Position numbers and translations under genes: made by a program. A stretch of DNA of 64,000 bases from Neobacillus rhizosphaerae (GTDB taxonomy: Bacteria; Bacillota; Bacilli; Bacillales; Cytobacillaceae). The DNA lies in contig NZ_CALBWS010000016.1 of the NCBI RefSeq assembly GCF_937468385.1, positions 1 to 64,000 on the forward strand, written 5' to 3'. Positions 53,885-64,000 of the stretch are shown one piece after another (position 1 is the first letter of the stretch; each line of letters opens with the position of its first letter). Below the pieces are notes generated by a model. The model saw only the letters and a list, made by a program, of their open reading frames with translations. It had not been told where the DNA came from and did no database searches.

Positions 53885-55267
53885 TTAAAACATTATCTTT
53901 TCCTGCAAAAAGCTGACAAGTTCAGCAATCGGTATACGTTTTTGTTCCATAGTATCCCGGTCTCTGACTGTAACCATGTTGTCTTCTTTTGAATCAAAAT
54001 CATAAGTAATACAGTATGGTGTACCAATTTCATCATGGCGACGATATCGTTTACCGATGGAACCGGCTTCGTCATAATCCACCGTGAAGTGCTTAGATAA
54101 AGCGGTAAATACTTCTCTTGCTTCTTCTGACAGCTTCTTCGATAAAGGAAGAATTGCTGCTTTGAATGGCGCTAACGCCGGGTGGAAATGCATAACCGTC
54201 CTAGAAGTTCCATCTTCAAGTTGCTCTTCTTCATAGGCATCAATCAAGAATGCAAGCGTTACCCGGTCCGCACCCAGTGATGGTTCAATACAGTATGGGA
54301 CATATTTCTCATTCGTTTCCGGATCAAGATAATGGAAGTCCTCACCGGAATACTCCATATGCTGCTTCAAATCATAGTCCGTTCTTGAAGCAACTCCCCA
54401 TAATTCTCCCCACCCAAACGGGAATTTAAATTCAAAATCAGTTGTCGCATTGCTGTAGTGAGAAAGTTCATCTTCAGAATGGTCGCGCAGTCTTAAATTT
54501 TCTTCAGTAAGACCTAATGCCAGTAACCATCCTTTGGCAAATTGCTTCCAATAATCGAACCATTTTAATTCTTCACCTGGTTTGCAGAAAAATTCAAGCT
54601 CCATTTGTTCAAACTCTCTTGTACGGAAGGTAAAATTACCAGGGGTAATTTCATTGCGGAAACTCTTTCCGATTTGTGCAATACCAAATGGCAATTTCTT
54701 TCTCATTGTGCGCTGAACATTTTTAAAGTTTACAAAAATACCTTGAGCAGTCTCAGGGCGAAGGAAGATTTCATTTGTGCTTGATTCGGTAACTCCCTGA
54801 AAGGTTTTAAACATTAAATTGAACTGGCGGATGCCGGTAAAATCATGGCTACCACAGTCAGGGCAAGCGATGTTATGCTCTTTAACCAACTCTTCCATTT
54901 TTTCAAACGGTAAGCCATCTACGACCATTTCAATGCCTTTTTCATCTAGCGCATTTTCAATTAATTTATCTGCCCGATGTCGTGCTTTACAATTTTTACA
55001 GTCGATCATCGGGTCATTAAAGTTGCCAATATGTCCAGATGCTTCCCAAGTGCGGGGATTCATCAGGATACTGGCGTCAAGACCAACATTATAAGGAGAC
55101 TCCTGTACGAATTTTCTCCACCATGCCTGTTTTATATTGTTTTTAAATTCAACGCCTAGCGGACCGTAATCCCAAGTGTTGGCAAGACCACCGTAAATCT
55201 CTGATCCTGGAAAAATAAATCCTCTATGCTTAGCATGTGATACAATTTGCTCCATCGATACCTTCAT
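53885..55267 (-). CDS. glyQS: Glycyl-tRNA synthetase, single-chain dimeric type
   Basis: Class II aminoacyl-tRNA synthetase of 460 residues. Motif 1 and [13 protein letters not shown] at the start, a zinc-like insertion ([19 protein letters not shown]), motif 2 around [17 protein letters not shown], motif 3 [12 protein letters not shown], and a C-terminal anticodon domain. It is the eukaryote/archaeal-like single chain, whereas B. subtilis has separate glyQ and glyS at this locus, so the gene has been replaced. Start behind AAGGAGCG. Regulated by a T-box. Confidence 0.95.
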   Translation of the reverse strand: MKVSMEQIVSHAKHRGFIFPGSEIYGGLANTWDYGPLGVEFKNNIKQAWWRKFVQESPYNVGLDASILMNPRTWEASGHIGNFNDPMIDCKNCKARHRADKLIENALDEKGIEMVVDGLPFEKMEELVKEHNIACPDCGSHDFTGIRQFNLMFKTFQGVTESSTNEIFLRPETAQGIFVNFKNVQRTMRKKLPFGIAQIGKSFRNEITPGNFTFRTREFEQMELEFFCKPGEELKWFDYWKQFAKGWLLALGLTEENLRLRDHSEDELSHYSNATTDFEFKFPFGWGELWGVASRTDYDLKQHMEYSGEDFHYLDPETNEKYVPYCIEPSLGADRVTLAFLIDAYEEEQLEDGTSRTVMHFHPALAPFKAAILPLSKKLSEEAREVFTALSKHFTVDYDEAGSIGKRYRRHDEIGTPYCITYDFDSKEDNMVTVRDRDTMEQKRIPIAELVSFLQEKIMF

Positions 55268-55288
55268 TGTTTTTCGCTCCTTCTTTTT

Positions 55289-55336
55289 AATTGTCTAGCT
55301 ACAGTGCCTAGCCCTCGAGGTCGCTTCCGCTTTTCT
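55289..55336 (-). repeat. Repeat fragment inserted in the glyQS leader
   Basis: Minus-strand AGAAAAGCGGAAGCGACC...GGCTAGGCACTGTAGCTAGACAATT combines both ends of the interspersed repeat. It lies between the T-box terminator and the glyQS ribosome site. Confidence 0.6.
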
Positions 55337-55342
55337 AAAAAA

Positions 55343-55555
55343 TAAAAAACTCCCGTCCCTATGCTATTGAAGCATAGGGACGAGAGTTACCCGCGGTTCC
55401 ACCCTATTTGCTGCTATGAAAGCAGCCTCTTTAATTTGTGTTTACTAACACTTATTTGCTCAGGAACGCCTTCCTTAGTACCCTATACCCTAGCTCACAC
55501 CATCCTAGGTTCGCTTTTTATAGAAATAACTAAATACTCTTTTCCATCACTGCAA
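55343..55555 (-). promoter_or_regulatory. Glycine T-box riboswitch
   Basis: Contains the T-box sequence AGGGTGGAACCGCG (minus strand of 55392-55405), stem I starting near TGCAGTGA (55555), the GGATGGTGTGAGC distal loop, and the specifier GGC at 55468-55470 in GAAGGCGTTCC. The terminator stem is ACTCTCGTCCCTATGCT / AGCATAGGGACGGGAGT with a T-run (55344-55388). Uncharged glycine tRNA would favour read-through into glyQS. The layout matches the B. subtilis glyQS leader. Confidence 0.95.
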
Positions 55556-55572
55556 TTATGATATTAAACAGA

Positions 55573-55601
55573 ATTTTAACCAAAACTCCAACCATTGTCA
55601 A
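55573..55601 (-). promoter_or_regulatory. Sigma-A promoter of the T-box-glyQS unit
   Basis: Minus-strand TTGACA (55596-55601) and TAAAAT (55573-55578) with a 17-base spacer, about 15-20 bases upstream of T-box stem I. Confidence 0.8.
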
Positions 55602-55609
55602 CAAGGCAA

Positions 55610-56362
55610 TTATAAGAGATTGCGAAAATGGTCCATGGAGTTAAGAAACTTCTTAGTTTTAAGGTAAAGACCGGAATATTCTTCATAGTAGGCAGTGATC
55701 ACATTTTTTAATTCAGTTTTTGTTTCCTCTTTAACAGTAATATTGCCTAACCTTGAAAGATCAAAAAAATAAAATAGCCGTAATAATTTTACAGTAGCTG
55801 GTGATAATTTAAAATGGTACGGATCTTTATCTAGACATCGATGGCAAATAAACCCGCCTTCTCGAATCGAAAAAGAAAAATGCCCGTCTGTACTGCCACA
55901 AACGGAACACTGATTTAAAATTGGATACAATCCCATCACATTTAACATCTTCATCTCATATATATTCATGAGGATGTCTGGTTCATAGCCTTCATTCATG
56001 TAATTCAATGTTTGAAAAAGCAATTCAAAATGGAAAGGGTTTGGCTTTTTTTCTTCCGTAACTTTATCGGTTAATTCCGCAATATAACTGGCATAGGCAG
56101 TTAAAAATATGTCTTCACCGATTGATCTCATAGAGGAAATGATTTCACCCTGCTGCAGACTTCCTAATCCTGACCCACGTTGAATGAGAAAATATCCGTG
56201 TGTAAAAAGTTGGGAAATCGAGGAGAGACGGCTGTTTGGCTTTTTAGCTCCCCTTGCCATTACACCAATCTTTCCCCATTCCCTTGTATATATGGTCACA
56301 ATTTTATTGGTTTCACCATAATCTGTAGTTCTAATGACGATGCCTTCACACTTTTGAAGCAT
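55610..56362 (-). CDS. recO: RecO, DNA repair protein
   Basis: Recombination mediator helping RecA load. N-terminal OB fold ([38 protein letters not shown]), a helical domain, and a zinc knuckle CSVCGSTDG...CHRCLD. 250 residues, normal. AAAGGTGACTTTTA precedes the ATG. Downstream of yqzL. Confidence 0.95.
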   Translation of the reverse strand: MLQKCEGIVIRTTDYGETNKIVTIYTREWGKIGVMARGAKKPNSRLSSISQLFTHGYFLIQRGSGLGSLQQGEIISSMRSIGEDIFLTAYASYIAELTDKVTEEKKPNPFHFELLFQTLNYMNEGYEPDILMNIYEMKMLNVMGLYPILNQCSVCGSTDGHFSFSIREGGFICHRCLDKDPYHFKLSPATVKLLRLFYFFDLSRLGNITVKEETKTELKNVITAYYEEYSGLYLKTKKFLNSMDHFRNLL

Positions 56363-56396
56363 TAAAAGTCACCTTCTAAGTAGCGCAAAGACAAAC

Positions 56397-56540
56397 TTAT
56401 GAAACGGGAAAATCGATGTTTGCTAGCTCTTCATTCAGATTTCCGGGTATTTCTTGGTTTTCCTTCTCCATCTCTTTGAAGAGAAGATATGTGTCAATAT
56501 TACCTGTTTGAAGGAATACTTTCCACGTAAAATCCATCAA
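56397..56540 (-). CDS. yqzL: YqzL family small protein
   Basis: Forty-seven-residue ORF: DFTWKVFLQTGNIDTYLLFKE, then an acidic tail ending FPVS. It matches YqzL, found between recO and era in Bacillus. The TTG at 56540 gives the two-residue start before DFTW seen in family members and has GGTGGGG six bases upstream; ATG 56537 is also possible. Function is unknown. Confidence 0.8.
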   Translation of the reverse strand: MMDFTWKVFLQTGNIDTYLLFKEMEKENQEIPGNLNEELANIDFPVS

Positions 56541-56699
56541 CGAAAACCCCACCTTTCAATATTTAGACTAGCCTTATAACTATCCCAAACCTTACAATTA
56601 TCATAGCCTGCCAGCGCAAAAATCATAAGACGAAAAATTTGTTAATGTTGTCCATGCATAATCTTGTCAATTAGGTAATATTTTAATTAGGGTTATTAG

Positions 56700-58053
<1,354 letters not shown>

Positions 58054-58212
58054 TTACATCAAAAATCCGAGAAAATCATTACTTGCAACAAAAAAGTAAT
58101 ATAAAATTTAAAATAATTAGAATTTTCCCACAAATCAACTTGGCTTTTTTATAGCAAGCTGATAAATTATTTTACCGAATTTACCATTCGATTTCAAATC
58201 GATAAAACCAAC

Positions 58213-58593
58213 TCAAAACATATGTAAGGCATACGGCAAAAAGATGACAATCCCAATGGCAACCGCGAGAGCAGCATAAACCAAGACAGCCCCTGCTGCC
58301 AAGTCCTTTGCCTGCTTAGCAAGCGGATGATATTCTACTGTGACAAGATCTACTACACGCTCGATCGCGGTATTAATTAATTCTAAAGCAAACATGCCGC
58401 CAATTACGAAAAGGATAAATAGCCACTCCATTTTTGTAATGGAAAAGTAAAAAGAAAGAACTAAAACTATAACCGAGCTAATGAAATGGATGCGCATATT
58501 TCTTTCAGTTTTAAGTGCTGTCATGATTCCTGAAACGGCAAATGAAAACGAGCTAATGAATGGTATAGGTTTTCGTTTATCTTGTAAGTCCAT
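58213..58593 (-). CDS. dgkA: DgkA, undecaprenol/diacylglycerol kinase
   Basis: Small integral membrane kinase of 126 residues with three segments and the conserved [18 protein letters not shown] and [13 protein letters not shown] motifs. In Gram-positive bacteria the preferred substrate is undecaprenol, linking it to wall-carrier lipid recycling. It starts 17 bases inside ybeY. About 200 gene-free bases follow before cdd. Confidence 0.93.
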   Translation of the reverse strand: MDLQDKRKPIPFISSFSFAVSGIMTALKTERNMRIHFISSVIVLVLSFYFSITKMEWLFILFVIGGMFALELINTAIERVVDLVTVEYHPLAKQAKDLAAGAVLVYAALAVAIGIVIFLPYALHMF

Positions 58594-59047
58594 ACTCGTT
58601 TAATATTTCCTTTTGCAATGTGAACATTTCCTTTTCCTCATCCTCAGTCATGTGATCATAACCTAACAGATGCAGGAATCCATGAACCGCAAGAAACCCT
58701 AGCTCTCGAATAAAAGAATGGCCATACTCCTCTGCCTGCACTTTTGCCTTGGGAATTGAGATGATAATATCTCCTAAGACACGTGGCATTTCAGCACCTA
58801 CTAATTCAACTTCACCTTCACCAAGCTCCTCCATCGCAAAAGAAATGACATCTGTTGGTATATCTTTATCACGATATTCTCGGTTAATTTCCTGAATTCT
58901 TTCATTTGAAACAAATGTAACAGAAACTTCGCTTTGCTCTTCAACATTCTGTTTATTGGCGGCAAAATTAATTAACCTTTCGATTTCAAGCATTTGGTCT
59001 TCTGCTAATTCATTCGTTTCGTCTATACAATCAATTAATAAACTCAT
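58577..59047 (-). CDS. ybeY: YbeY, rRNA-processing endoribonuclease
   Basis: Zinc metalloenzyme of 156 residues with the [11 protein letters not shown] signature (three zinc histidines) near residue 122. Acts in 16S rRNA maturation and quality control. It overlaps pgpH (ATGA) upstream and dgkA downstream, so the three are co-translated, as in most Bacilli. Confidence 0.95.
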   Translation of the reverse strand: MSLLIDCIDETNELAEDQMLEIERLINFAANKQNVEEQSEVSVTFVSNERIQEINREYRDKDIPTDVISFAMEELGEGEVELVGAEMPRVLGDIIISIPKAKVQAEEYGHSFIRELGFLAVHGFLHLLGYDHMTEDEEKEMFTLQKEILNEYGLTR

Positions 59048-61218
59048 CCTTGCTTCACCTTTTTCTTCGTCATTTCTGGATACTCAATCCGAGAGTGAAA
59101 AATCCCTTTTAGGGTCTCACATAATGTATGGGAGACTATTTCAATTTCCTTTATTGTGATATCACATTCATTTAACTGACCATCCTGCAACCGGTCTGCC
59201 ACAATTTTTTTTACAAGTGATTCAATTAACTCTGGAGTCGGCTGTGATAAAGAGCGGACAGCTGCCTCAACGCTATCGGCAATTCCTACTACTGCCGACT
59301 CTTTTGACTGTGCCTTTGGACCTGGATAACGGAACTCCTCCTCCTTAATTTCGGCATCACTTTGAAGTGCTTTATGATAAAAGAATTTAAGCAGTGTTGT
59401 CCCATGATGCTGTTCGGCAATATCAACAATTTCTTTAGGCATATGGTGTTTCATTAACATATTTGCTCCATCTGTCACATGGGCAATAATTATATGTGCA
59501 CTTTTGTCTGGCGGCAAACGATCATGGGGATTCTCATGATGCATTTGATTTTCAATAAAAAAGTTCGGTCTTTTTGTTTTTCCAATATCGTGATAATAGC
59601 TTCCAACCCTTGCCAAAAGGCCATTTGCTCCAATTGCCTCACAGGCAGTTTCGGCTAAATTTGCTACCATCACGCTGTGATGATAAGTACCGGGTGCTTC
59701 GATTAAAATTTTCCTTAAAAGCGGATGGTTAGGGTTTGAAAGTTCAATTAGTCTCATTGTTGAAAGAATCCCAAAACTTGCCTCAAGGAAAGGCAGAAAT
59801 CCAATTGTTAACACAGCAGATCCAATTCCTGAGACAAGAGCAGTAATAAAATAGTAACCATATTCAAGCCATGAAAACTGTCCATTTGGCAAAAACAGTA
59901 ACGCTTGAATCGTCAACAGATTGACAATTGCCGCAAAAGAACCAGCTTGTAATATCTTAGAACGGTGATTTTGACCGCTTAAAAATAGGATACCCGCTAA
60001 AGCACTGAAAAGGAAATAGATCCCCTCTGAAAAGTTAAGAGTTCCCGTAACCCCTTCATTGAAAAGAATACTGCCACAAACCGCCATAATAATCGACATA
60101 AGAATGGCAAGCTTCTCATCAATTAATATTTTGATTATCATACCTCCCATTGCAGCAGGGAATATGTAGCCAATTCCGGAATAATTAAATATTTGCAGCA
60201 TGCTAACAATTTTCATAATAAAAATGGAGAGGATAAAAATAATCCCAAACAATAATAAGTGCGTTTGTCTCTTTTCAGGATGAGATTTCATTTGATAAAA
60301 ATAATAGTAGATAGCCGAAAGCATGATGATAATCAACATACCTAAGCCAATGAAGGGCTTAAATGATTTTTCATTATTTAACAGACCAACCAGCTTTAAC
60401 TGCCGATAAATATCCTGATTAATTAATTTTCCTTCTTCAACAATAATCTGTCCCTGGAGAATTTTCACAGGTTCTACACTTTCCGCAGCCTGCTGCCTGA
60501 GCTCTTCTGTGGCAACGGAATCATAAAACTCATTCTGAATAACTGCATATCTTCCTAATTCAATCGCAGCTATTCTTAAATTATCATTCAGTGTTGTATA
60601 TTTTATTTCCTCTTCCACTCTTTTTTTAGCGTTTTCTACTTCATCGGCAGAAATTCTTTTTGTCATGACATTGTTGATGGCTGTAACAGTCAAATCCTTT
60701 GCGATCGACAATTCATCTTTACTTGATTGAACCAAAGCAGAGAAAACCTGATCAGATAGATCATCGGACACAGTGGATGTCAATTTTGCTTTTAACTTAG
60801 TTACTTTGTCTGATACACTTGGTTCCCCTTTTGCCGGTTTTTCCACAGTTGCTGTTTCTTGCTGCTTCTTCATTTCCTCCTTTATTTCATCATTGACCTC
60901 TACCGCTGATTGAAAGATGGAGGAAATTAAATCGACTCGGTTTTGGGTGTATTCTTTTTTTAAGGCATAGACATCCTGCACTTGGTCAAGAGCATCTTTA
61001 CGCTTATTTTCAGTACTTTTTTTGTCCTCTACTGTCCCTGGGGAACGGATTGTTTTCTCAGCAACTGAAAACAAACTTACATTTAGTTTTTCTGGTTTCA
61101 CATTACTATACATAGCTGCATAAAGGACAATCCCTAATATGATAAAAAATAGTATTCGAAAAAAAGTATTATCAAGCAGTTTTCGTATCCGTATGAAATA
61201 TTTCTGTAGTTTATCCAA
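59044..61218 (-). CDS. pgpH: PgpH (YqfF), membrane HD-domain c-di-AMP phosphodiesterase
   Basis: 724 residues: one N-terminal membrane helix, a 7TMR-HDED extracellular domain (about 45-280), seven membrane segments, and a cytoplasmic HD domain with [20 protein letters not shown] and HIIAHVTDG. PgpH hydrolyses cyclic di-AMP in Listeria and Bacillus. TTG start behind AGGGGGATTTAG. A terminator lies between phoH and this gene. Confidence 0.93.
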   Translation of the reverse strand: MDKLQKYFIRIRKLLDNTFFRILFFIILGIVLYAAMYSNVKPEKLNVSLFSVAEKTIRSPGTVEDKKSTENKRKDALDQVQDVYALKKEYTQNRVDLISSIFQSAVEVNDEIKEEMKKQQETATVEKPAKGEPSVSDKVTKLKAKLTSTVSDDLSDQVFSALVQSSKDELSIAKDLTVTAINNVMTKRISADEVENAKKRVEEEIKYTTLNDNLRIAAIELGRYAVIQNEFYDSVATEELRQQAAESVEPVKILQGQIIVEEGKLINQDIYRQLKLVGLLNNEKSFKPFIGLGMLIIIMLSAIYYYFYQMKSHPEKRQTHLLLFGIIFILSIFIMKIVSMLQIFNYSGIGYIFPAAMGGMIIKILIDEKLAILMSIIMAVCGSILFNEGVTGTLNFSEGIYFLFSALAGILFLSGQNHRSKILQAGSFAAIVNLLTIQALLFLPNGQFSWLEYGYYFITALVSGIGSAVLTIGFLPFLEASFGILSTMRLIELSNPNHPLLRKILIEAPGTYHHSVMVANLAETACEAIGANGLLARVGSYYHDIGKTKRPNFFIENQMHHENPHDRLPPDKSAHIIIAHVTDGANMLMKHHMPKEIVDIAEQHHGTTLLKFFYHKALQSDAEIKEEEFRYPGPKAQSKESAVVGIADSVEAAVRSLSQPTPELIESLVKKIVADRLQDGQLNECDITIKEIEIVSHTLCETLKGIFHSRIEYPEMTKKKVKQG

Positions 61219-61363
61219 CTAAATCCCCCTAACCACAGCCCAGGATATATTTTCATGTGATTCCAAAAGAATAAGCTAATATTGGTGAAAGTGTGCTTTA
61301 TGTAAAATGATAACAGTTTTTCCGAGAAGTTTCACCTTATTAAAGTTGAAGTTTAATTTAAGG

Positions 61364-61397
61364 AGAAAAAGGGATAAACCTTCAACAGGCTTACCCC
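61364..61397 (-). terminator. Terminator between phoH and pgpH
   Basis: Minus-strand GGGGTAAGCCT / AGGTTTATCCC (GU pairs) followed by TTTTT, overlapping the phoH stop codon. Confidence 0.7.
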
Positions 61398-62371
61398 TCA
61401 TTTTTATTTTGGATAGCTTTTTTCTCATAAGCTTCAATGATTCGGCCGACCAGCGGATGACGGACAACGTCACTTTGTTCTAATAAGATAAATGAAATGC
61501 CATTAACATTTTGTAAAATTTCTTCTGCCACAATTAGCCCGGATTTTGCACCTCTTGGCAAATCAACTTGTGTTTGGTCACCCGTTATCACCATTTTCGA
61601 TCCAAAACCGAGTCTAGTCAAAAACATTTTCATTTGCTTATCAGTAGTATTTTGAGCCTCATCTAATATCACAAAGGCATCATCTAACGTGCGGCCTCTC
61701 ATATATGCAAGAGGAGCAATTTCAATCGTCCCACGTTCGATTAACCTTTGTGTATGCTCTGCCCCTAAAACGTCATTTAAAGCATCATACAACGGTCTTA
61801 AATAAGGATCTACCTTTTCTTTTAAGTCCCCCGGCAGAAACCCAAGACTTTCCCCTGCCTCAACCGCTGGTCTTGTTAAGATGATTTTATTCACCTGACC
61901 ATTTTTTAAGGCATTGACGGCCATAACAACAGCAAGATAAGTTTTTCCTGTTCCTGCTGGCCCAATCCCAAAGACAAGGTCATGCTTCTTAATAGCCATA
62001 ACATATTGCCTTTGTCCGAGGGTTTTAATCCGAATAGATTTGCCTTTGACATTTTTGCCGATTTCCTCGTCATACAAATTGACAAAGTAATCAAGCGTTC
62101 CCTTATTTGCCATTTGGATAGCATATAAGACGTCTCTTTGACTAATATTAATACCCTTGCGAATGACAAACATTAATTTATCTATTATTTGTCCGGCTAG
62201 ACTGACCTTCTCCGTGTCGCCTGACAAGCTAACAGATTCACCTCTTGTGATGATGGAAACATCAAGCTCTTGTTCAATAATTTTTAAATTTTGATCAGAA
62301 TTTCCCAGCAGGGTAATGGCCTCCGCTGGATTCTCAAGCTGCACATTTATTGTTGTTAACTTTTCTATCAT
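61391..62371 (-). CDS. phoH: PhoH family ATPase
   Basis: Cytoplasmic P-loop ATPase of 326 residues: Walker A GPAGTGKTYLAV (about 130-141), Walker B FVILDEAQNTTDKQMKMFLTR, and TGDQTQVDLPRG. An N-terminal KH-like region precedes the core. The family is linked to RNA processing and works near YbeY; exact role is unresolved. It overlaps yqfD by four bases. Confidence 0.92.
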   Translation of the reverse strand: MIEKLTTINVQLENPAEAITLLGNSDQNLKIIEQELDVSIITRGESVSLSGDTEKVSLAGQIIDKLMFVIRKGINISQRDVLYAIQMANKGTLDYFVNLYDEEIGKNVKGKSIRIKTLGQRQYVMAIKKHDLVFGIGPAGTGKTYLAVVMAVNALKNGQVNKIILTRPAVEAGESLGFLPGDLKEKVDPYLRPLYDALNDVLGAEHTQRLIERGTIEIAPLAYMRGRTLDDAFVILDEAQNTTDKQMKMFLTRLGFGSKMVITGDQTQVDLPRGAKSGLIVAEEILQNVNGISFILLEQSDVVRHPLVGRIIEAYEKKAIQNKNEG

Positions 62372-63561
62372 TCAGGAGTCTCCTTGGAAATCGGGTGTCC
62401 GACTGCAATATTTTCAATTATCTTAAAATGGATATCTAGTATAACTTTACCATTTTTAATTACCTTGTGTAAAATTTTTTCATCTTTTATAATAGCATCT
62501 TCATCTAAATCGTTTTTTATATCTTTTTTAGCCAACTCAAGCGCAATTTGTTCGGCCTGTTCATTAGTATATTCGCGGGTAAATGGTTCCCGCTCCCGTA
62601 TCGTTTTATGAATATAAGATATTGGCAATTCCCACTTTAAAAAATGAATTTTGCGAACATCCTTTTCTGTTTCAAATTCTTTGAATTCCGTTTTTCCAAA
62701 ACCCCAAACAGGTATTTCTAATTTTCCCAGTAAAATAGAGTGCTTTCGCTTTTCCTTGCCCGTATATACGTGAAATTTGGTTACCAGAGGGAGTTTTACA
62801 TGGCTTTTATACCAGGTTTCTCCCCAAACCTCTCCATTTGCTGCAACTAGCTCTTGTTTCCCTTCTTGTCCAAATGAACCTGAAACAAGCAATTGACCCT
62901 CTTCCACATGATCATGAATATCTACAACCTTTTGGCCATTCTCAATAAACATTTTAACAATAATAGCCTTCTTCTTGGCAATAAGATTTTGCGGTGCTAA
63001 ATGCTCCTGCTTTTTGGGTTCATTTTTTTCAACCACTTGAAGATGGTAGGTTGTCCCGTTTAATTCCACACCAACCCAGGTAAGGTCACCGATATTATTA
63101 GTTAATTTCCTTTGAATACCTTCGACATTATCAACAAAGAATTGAACCTTGCCAATTTTTACACCCATCTTGTCCAATTCTTTTCGAATTTTATACTCTG
63201 TAGCTGGTTTGGCCCCTTTTATCTCAATGCCCCAAATCACATTCGATAAGAAAAAAATGATGAACAGGAAAATAGCTGCTCCTATCATAAAGCCGCTATT
63301 TTTTAACAATCTTTTGAATAAAAAAGGAACTCCGCTTCTTTGTAAAAATCTAATCGAACAGTCACTTTTCCTTGCATAAATTCTAATGTTCTTGGCATCC
63401 CGAAGTCTCATCTTAAAGGTAATGGTTTCCGTTCCATGCCGTTTTACGTTCCAAATATGAAGACCATCCCTCGTCAGCACATTTAAAAAGCGCTCAAGCC
63501 CCTTTCCAGATACTTTTACTATAACCCTGCCATAGAGAAATTCAATCCATTGGTTTTTCAT
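62368..63561 (-). CDS. yqfD: YqfD, sporulation protein
   Basis: 397-residue membrane protein, one central helix (FMIGAAIFLFIIFFLSNVIWGI, about 91-112), a cytoplasmic N-terminal domain, and a larger outer domain. It is the YqfD family, in B. subtilis made in the mother cell under sigma-E. Overlaps yqfC by ATGA. AGGAGGAACAAA precedes the ATG. Confidence 0.92.
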   Translation of the reverse strand: MKNQWIEFLYGRVIVKVSGKGLERFLNVLTRDGLHIWNVKRHGTETITFKMRLRDAKNIRIYARKSDCSIRFLQRSGVPFLFKRLLKNSGFMIGAAIFLFIIFFLSNVIWGIEIKGAKPATEYKIRKELDKMGVKIGKVQFFVDNVEGIQRKLTNNIGDLTWVGVELNGTTYHLQVVEKNEPKKQEHLAPQNLIAKKKAIIVKMFIENGQKVVDIHDHVEEGQLLVSGSFGQEGKQELVAANGEVWGETWYKSHVKLPLVTKFHVYTGKEKRKHSILLGKLEIPVWGFGKTEFKEFETEKDVRKIHFLKWELPISYIHKTIREREPFTREYTNEQAEQIALELAKKDIKNDLDEDAIIKDEKILHKVIKNGKVILDIHFKIIENIAVGHPISKETPE

Positions 63562-63860
63562 TTTGTTCCTCCTGGATTTTCCGTTATATAAATGACCTGA
63601 TCAATTTTACCTTCTAATAATATTTCTTCGGGTAAAATCGTTTTAATCACAAAAGACTTACCCTTTATCAACAATTGGCCCTTCTTTAACAGCAAACGGA
63701 GTTCTTTATCTGTAAAGGCAAGCAAGCCTCGGTGGTTCTCAATATATACATGGATTTGGCCAATCATCGTAATACGAGGCAGATCCATCATGACATCTTG
63801 AGGAAGATCCATTTTATTAGCCATCCAGTTCCGGATCCGTTGGCTCCATTTTTTTGCCAT
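63558..63860 (-). CDS. yqfC: YqfC, sporulation protein
   Basis: 100-residue YabP/YqfC family protein (KMDLPQDVMMDLPRITMIGQIHVYIENHRGLLAF). Part of the sporulation pair yqfC-yqfD. ATG 63860 is preceded by AAAGGGGG, which lies inside the 3' arm of a long hairpin (63867-63910), so access of ribosomes depends on whether that hairpin forms. Confidence 0.92.
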   Translation of the reverse strand: MAKKWSQRIRNWMANKMDLPQDVMMDLPRITMIGQIHVYIENHRGLLAFTDKELRLLLKKGQLLIKGKSFVIKTILPEEILLEGKIDQVIYITENPGGTK

Positions 63861-63910
63861 AAAAAAAGAACCCCCTTTCATCTCATATTTATGAAATGAA
63901 AGGGGGTTCT
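63861..63910 (-). terminator. Strong hairpin abutting the yqfC start codon
   Basis: Minus-strand AGAACCCCCTTTCATTTCAT pairs with ATGAGATGAAAGGGGGTTCT (20 bp, one mismatch; loop of four) and is followed by seven T and then the yqfC ATG. It is a textbook terminator for the upstream gene and also contains the yqfC ribosome site. Confidence 0.88.
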
Positions 63911-63948
63911 AGCACATCTTTTTCTATTTGGTACCTTTTTAAATCAAA

Positions 63949-64000
63949 CTAGCCTCTTTTTGCAAAATAAGGTTTCTTTGAGCGTGGCTCTCCAAGAATT
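63949..64000 (-). CDS. 3' end of an unidentified gene (partial)
   Basis: A frame entering from the right edge reads ILGEPRSKKPYFAKRG and stops at 63949-63951. The hairpin terminator 40 bases beyond supports it as a real gene end. I cannot name it from 16 residues. Confidence 0.5.
   Translation of the reverse strand, partial: ILGEPRSKKPYFAKRG

Overview
The window is a low-GC Gram-positive chromosome segment. Gene content, order, start-codon habits (many TTG/GTG starts behind strong GGAGG sites) and dense Rho-independent terminators fit an endospore-forming Bacillaceae member. The order closely follows the Bacillus subtilis comG / yqg / yqf / sigA-dnaG / era-phoH neighbourhood. Species cannot be fixed by eye; a Neobacillus/Mesobacillus/Bacillus-type genome is likely. 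There is no prophage, transposase, CRISPR array, rRNA or tRNA.

Layout. 1-4.4 kb (+): the competence pseudopilus operon comGA-GB-GC-GD-GE-GF-GG, then yqzE. 4.6-5.7 kb (+): a winged-helix regulator with a C-terminal cysteine domain, and yqgY (DUF2626). 5.7-19 kb (mostly -): a MidA-type methyltransferase, YqgX hydrolase, YqgW (+), lipoprotein YqgU, glucokinase and YqgQ, an unknown membrane-anchored protein (+), rhomboid protease GluP, L-lactate dehydrogenase, a DUF92 protein, 5-formyl-THF cyclo-ligase, ribosomal protein L33, and a three-gene cluster (DUF4912 protein, GT4 glycosyltransferase, unknown). 19.5-24.6 kb (-): the high-affinity phosphate operon pstS-C-A-B-B-phoU behind a PhoP-box-like promoter. 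24.9-29.5 kb (-): two tandem class B penicillin-binding proteins. 29.6-37.2 kb: YqgE transporter, SodA, a Fnr-like iron-sulfur regulator, YqgC, YqgB, YqfZ, IspG, YqfX and the nucleotidase YqfW. 37.4-42.2 kb: zinc uptake znuC-znuB-zur, YqfT, endonuclease IV, helicase CshB. 42.4-46.7 kb: glycine-rich YqfQ/VrrA, IspH, YqfO, TrmK, cytochrome c550. 46.8-53.8 kb (-): acyl-CoA dehydrogenase, SigA, DnaG, a yqxD pseudogene, YqfL, CcpN. 53.9-64 kb (-): glycyl-tRNA synthetase under a T-box, RecO, YqzL, Era, Cdd, DgkA, YbeY, PgpH, PhoH, YqfD, YqfC, and the end of one more gene.

The genes form coherent modules: DNA uptake (comG), phosphate and zinc acquisition each with its own regulatory element, elongation-type cell-wall synthesis, isoprenoid supply (ispG and ispH), the macromolecular-synthesis genes (sigA-dnaG) and a ribosome/envelope maturation block (era-ybeY-dgkA-pgpH).

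The least ordinary content is non-coding or decayed. A degenerate family of interspersed palindromic repeats occurs at seven places; one copy supplies the C-terminus of YqfW and another sits in the glyQS leader. yqxD carries an in-frame amber codon and has lost its start codon. A 20-bp terminator-like hairpin buries the yqfC ribosome-binding site. An orphan intergenic region at 19.3-19.46 kb has two mutually exclusive hairpins. The clearest functionally unexplained genes are the DUF4912/GT4/unknown cluster (16.4-19.0 kb) and the membrane-anchored protein at 10.8-11.6 kb.
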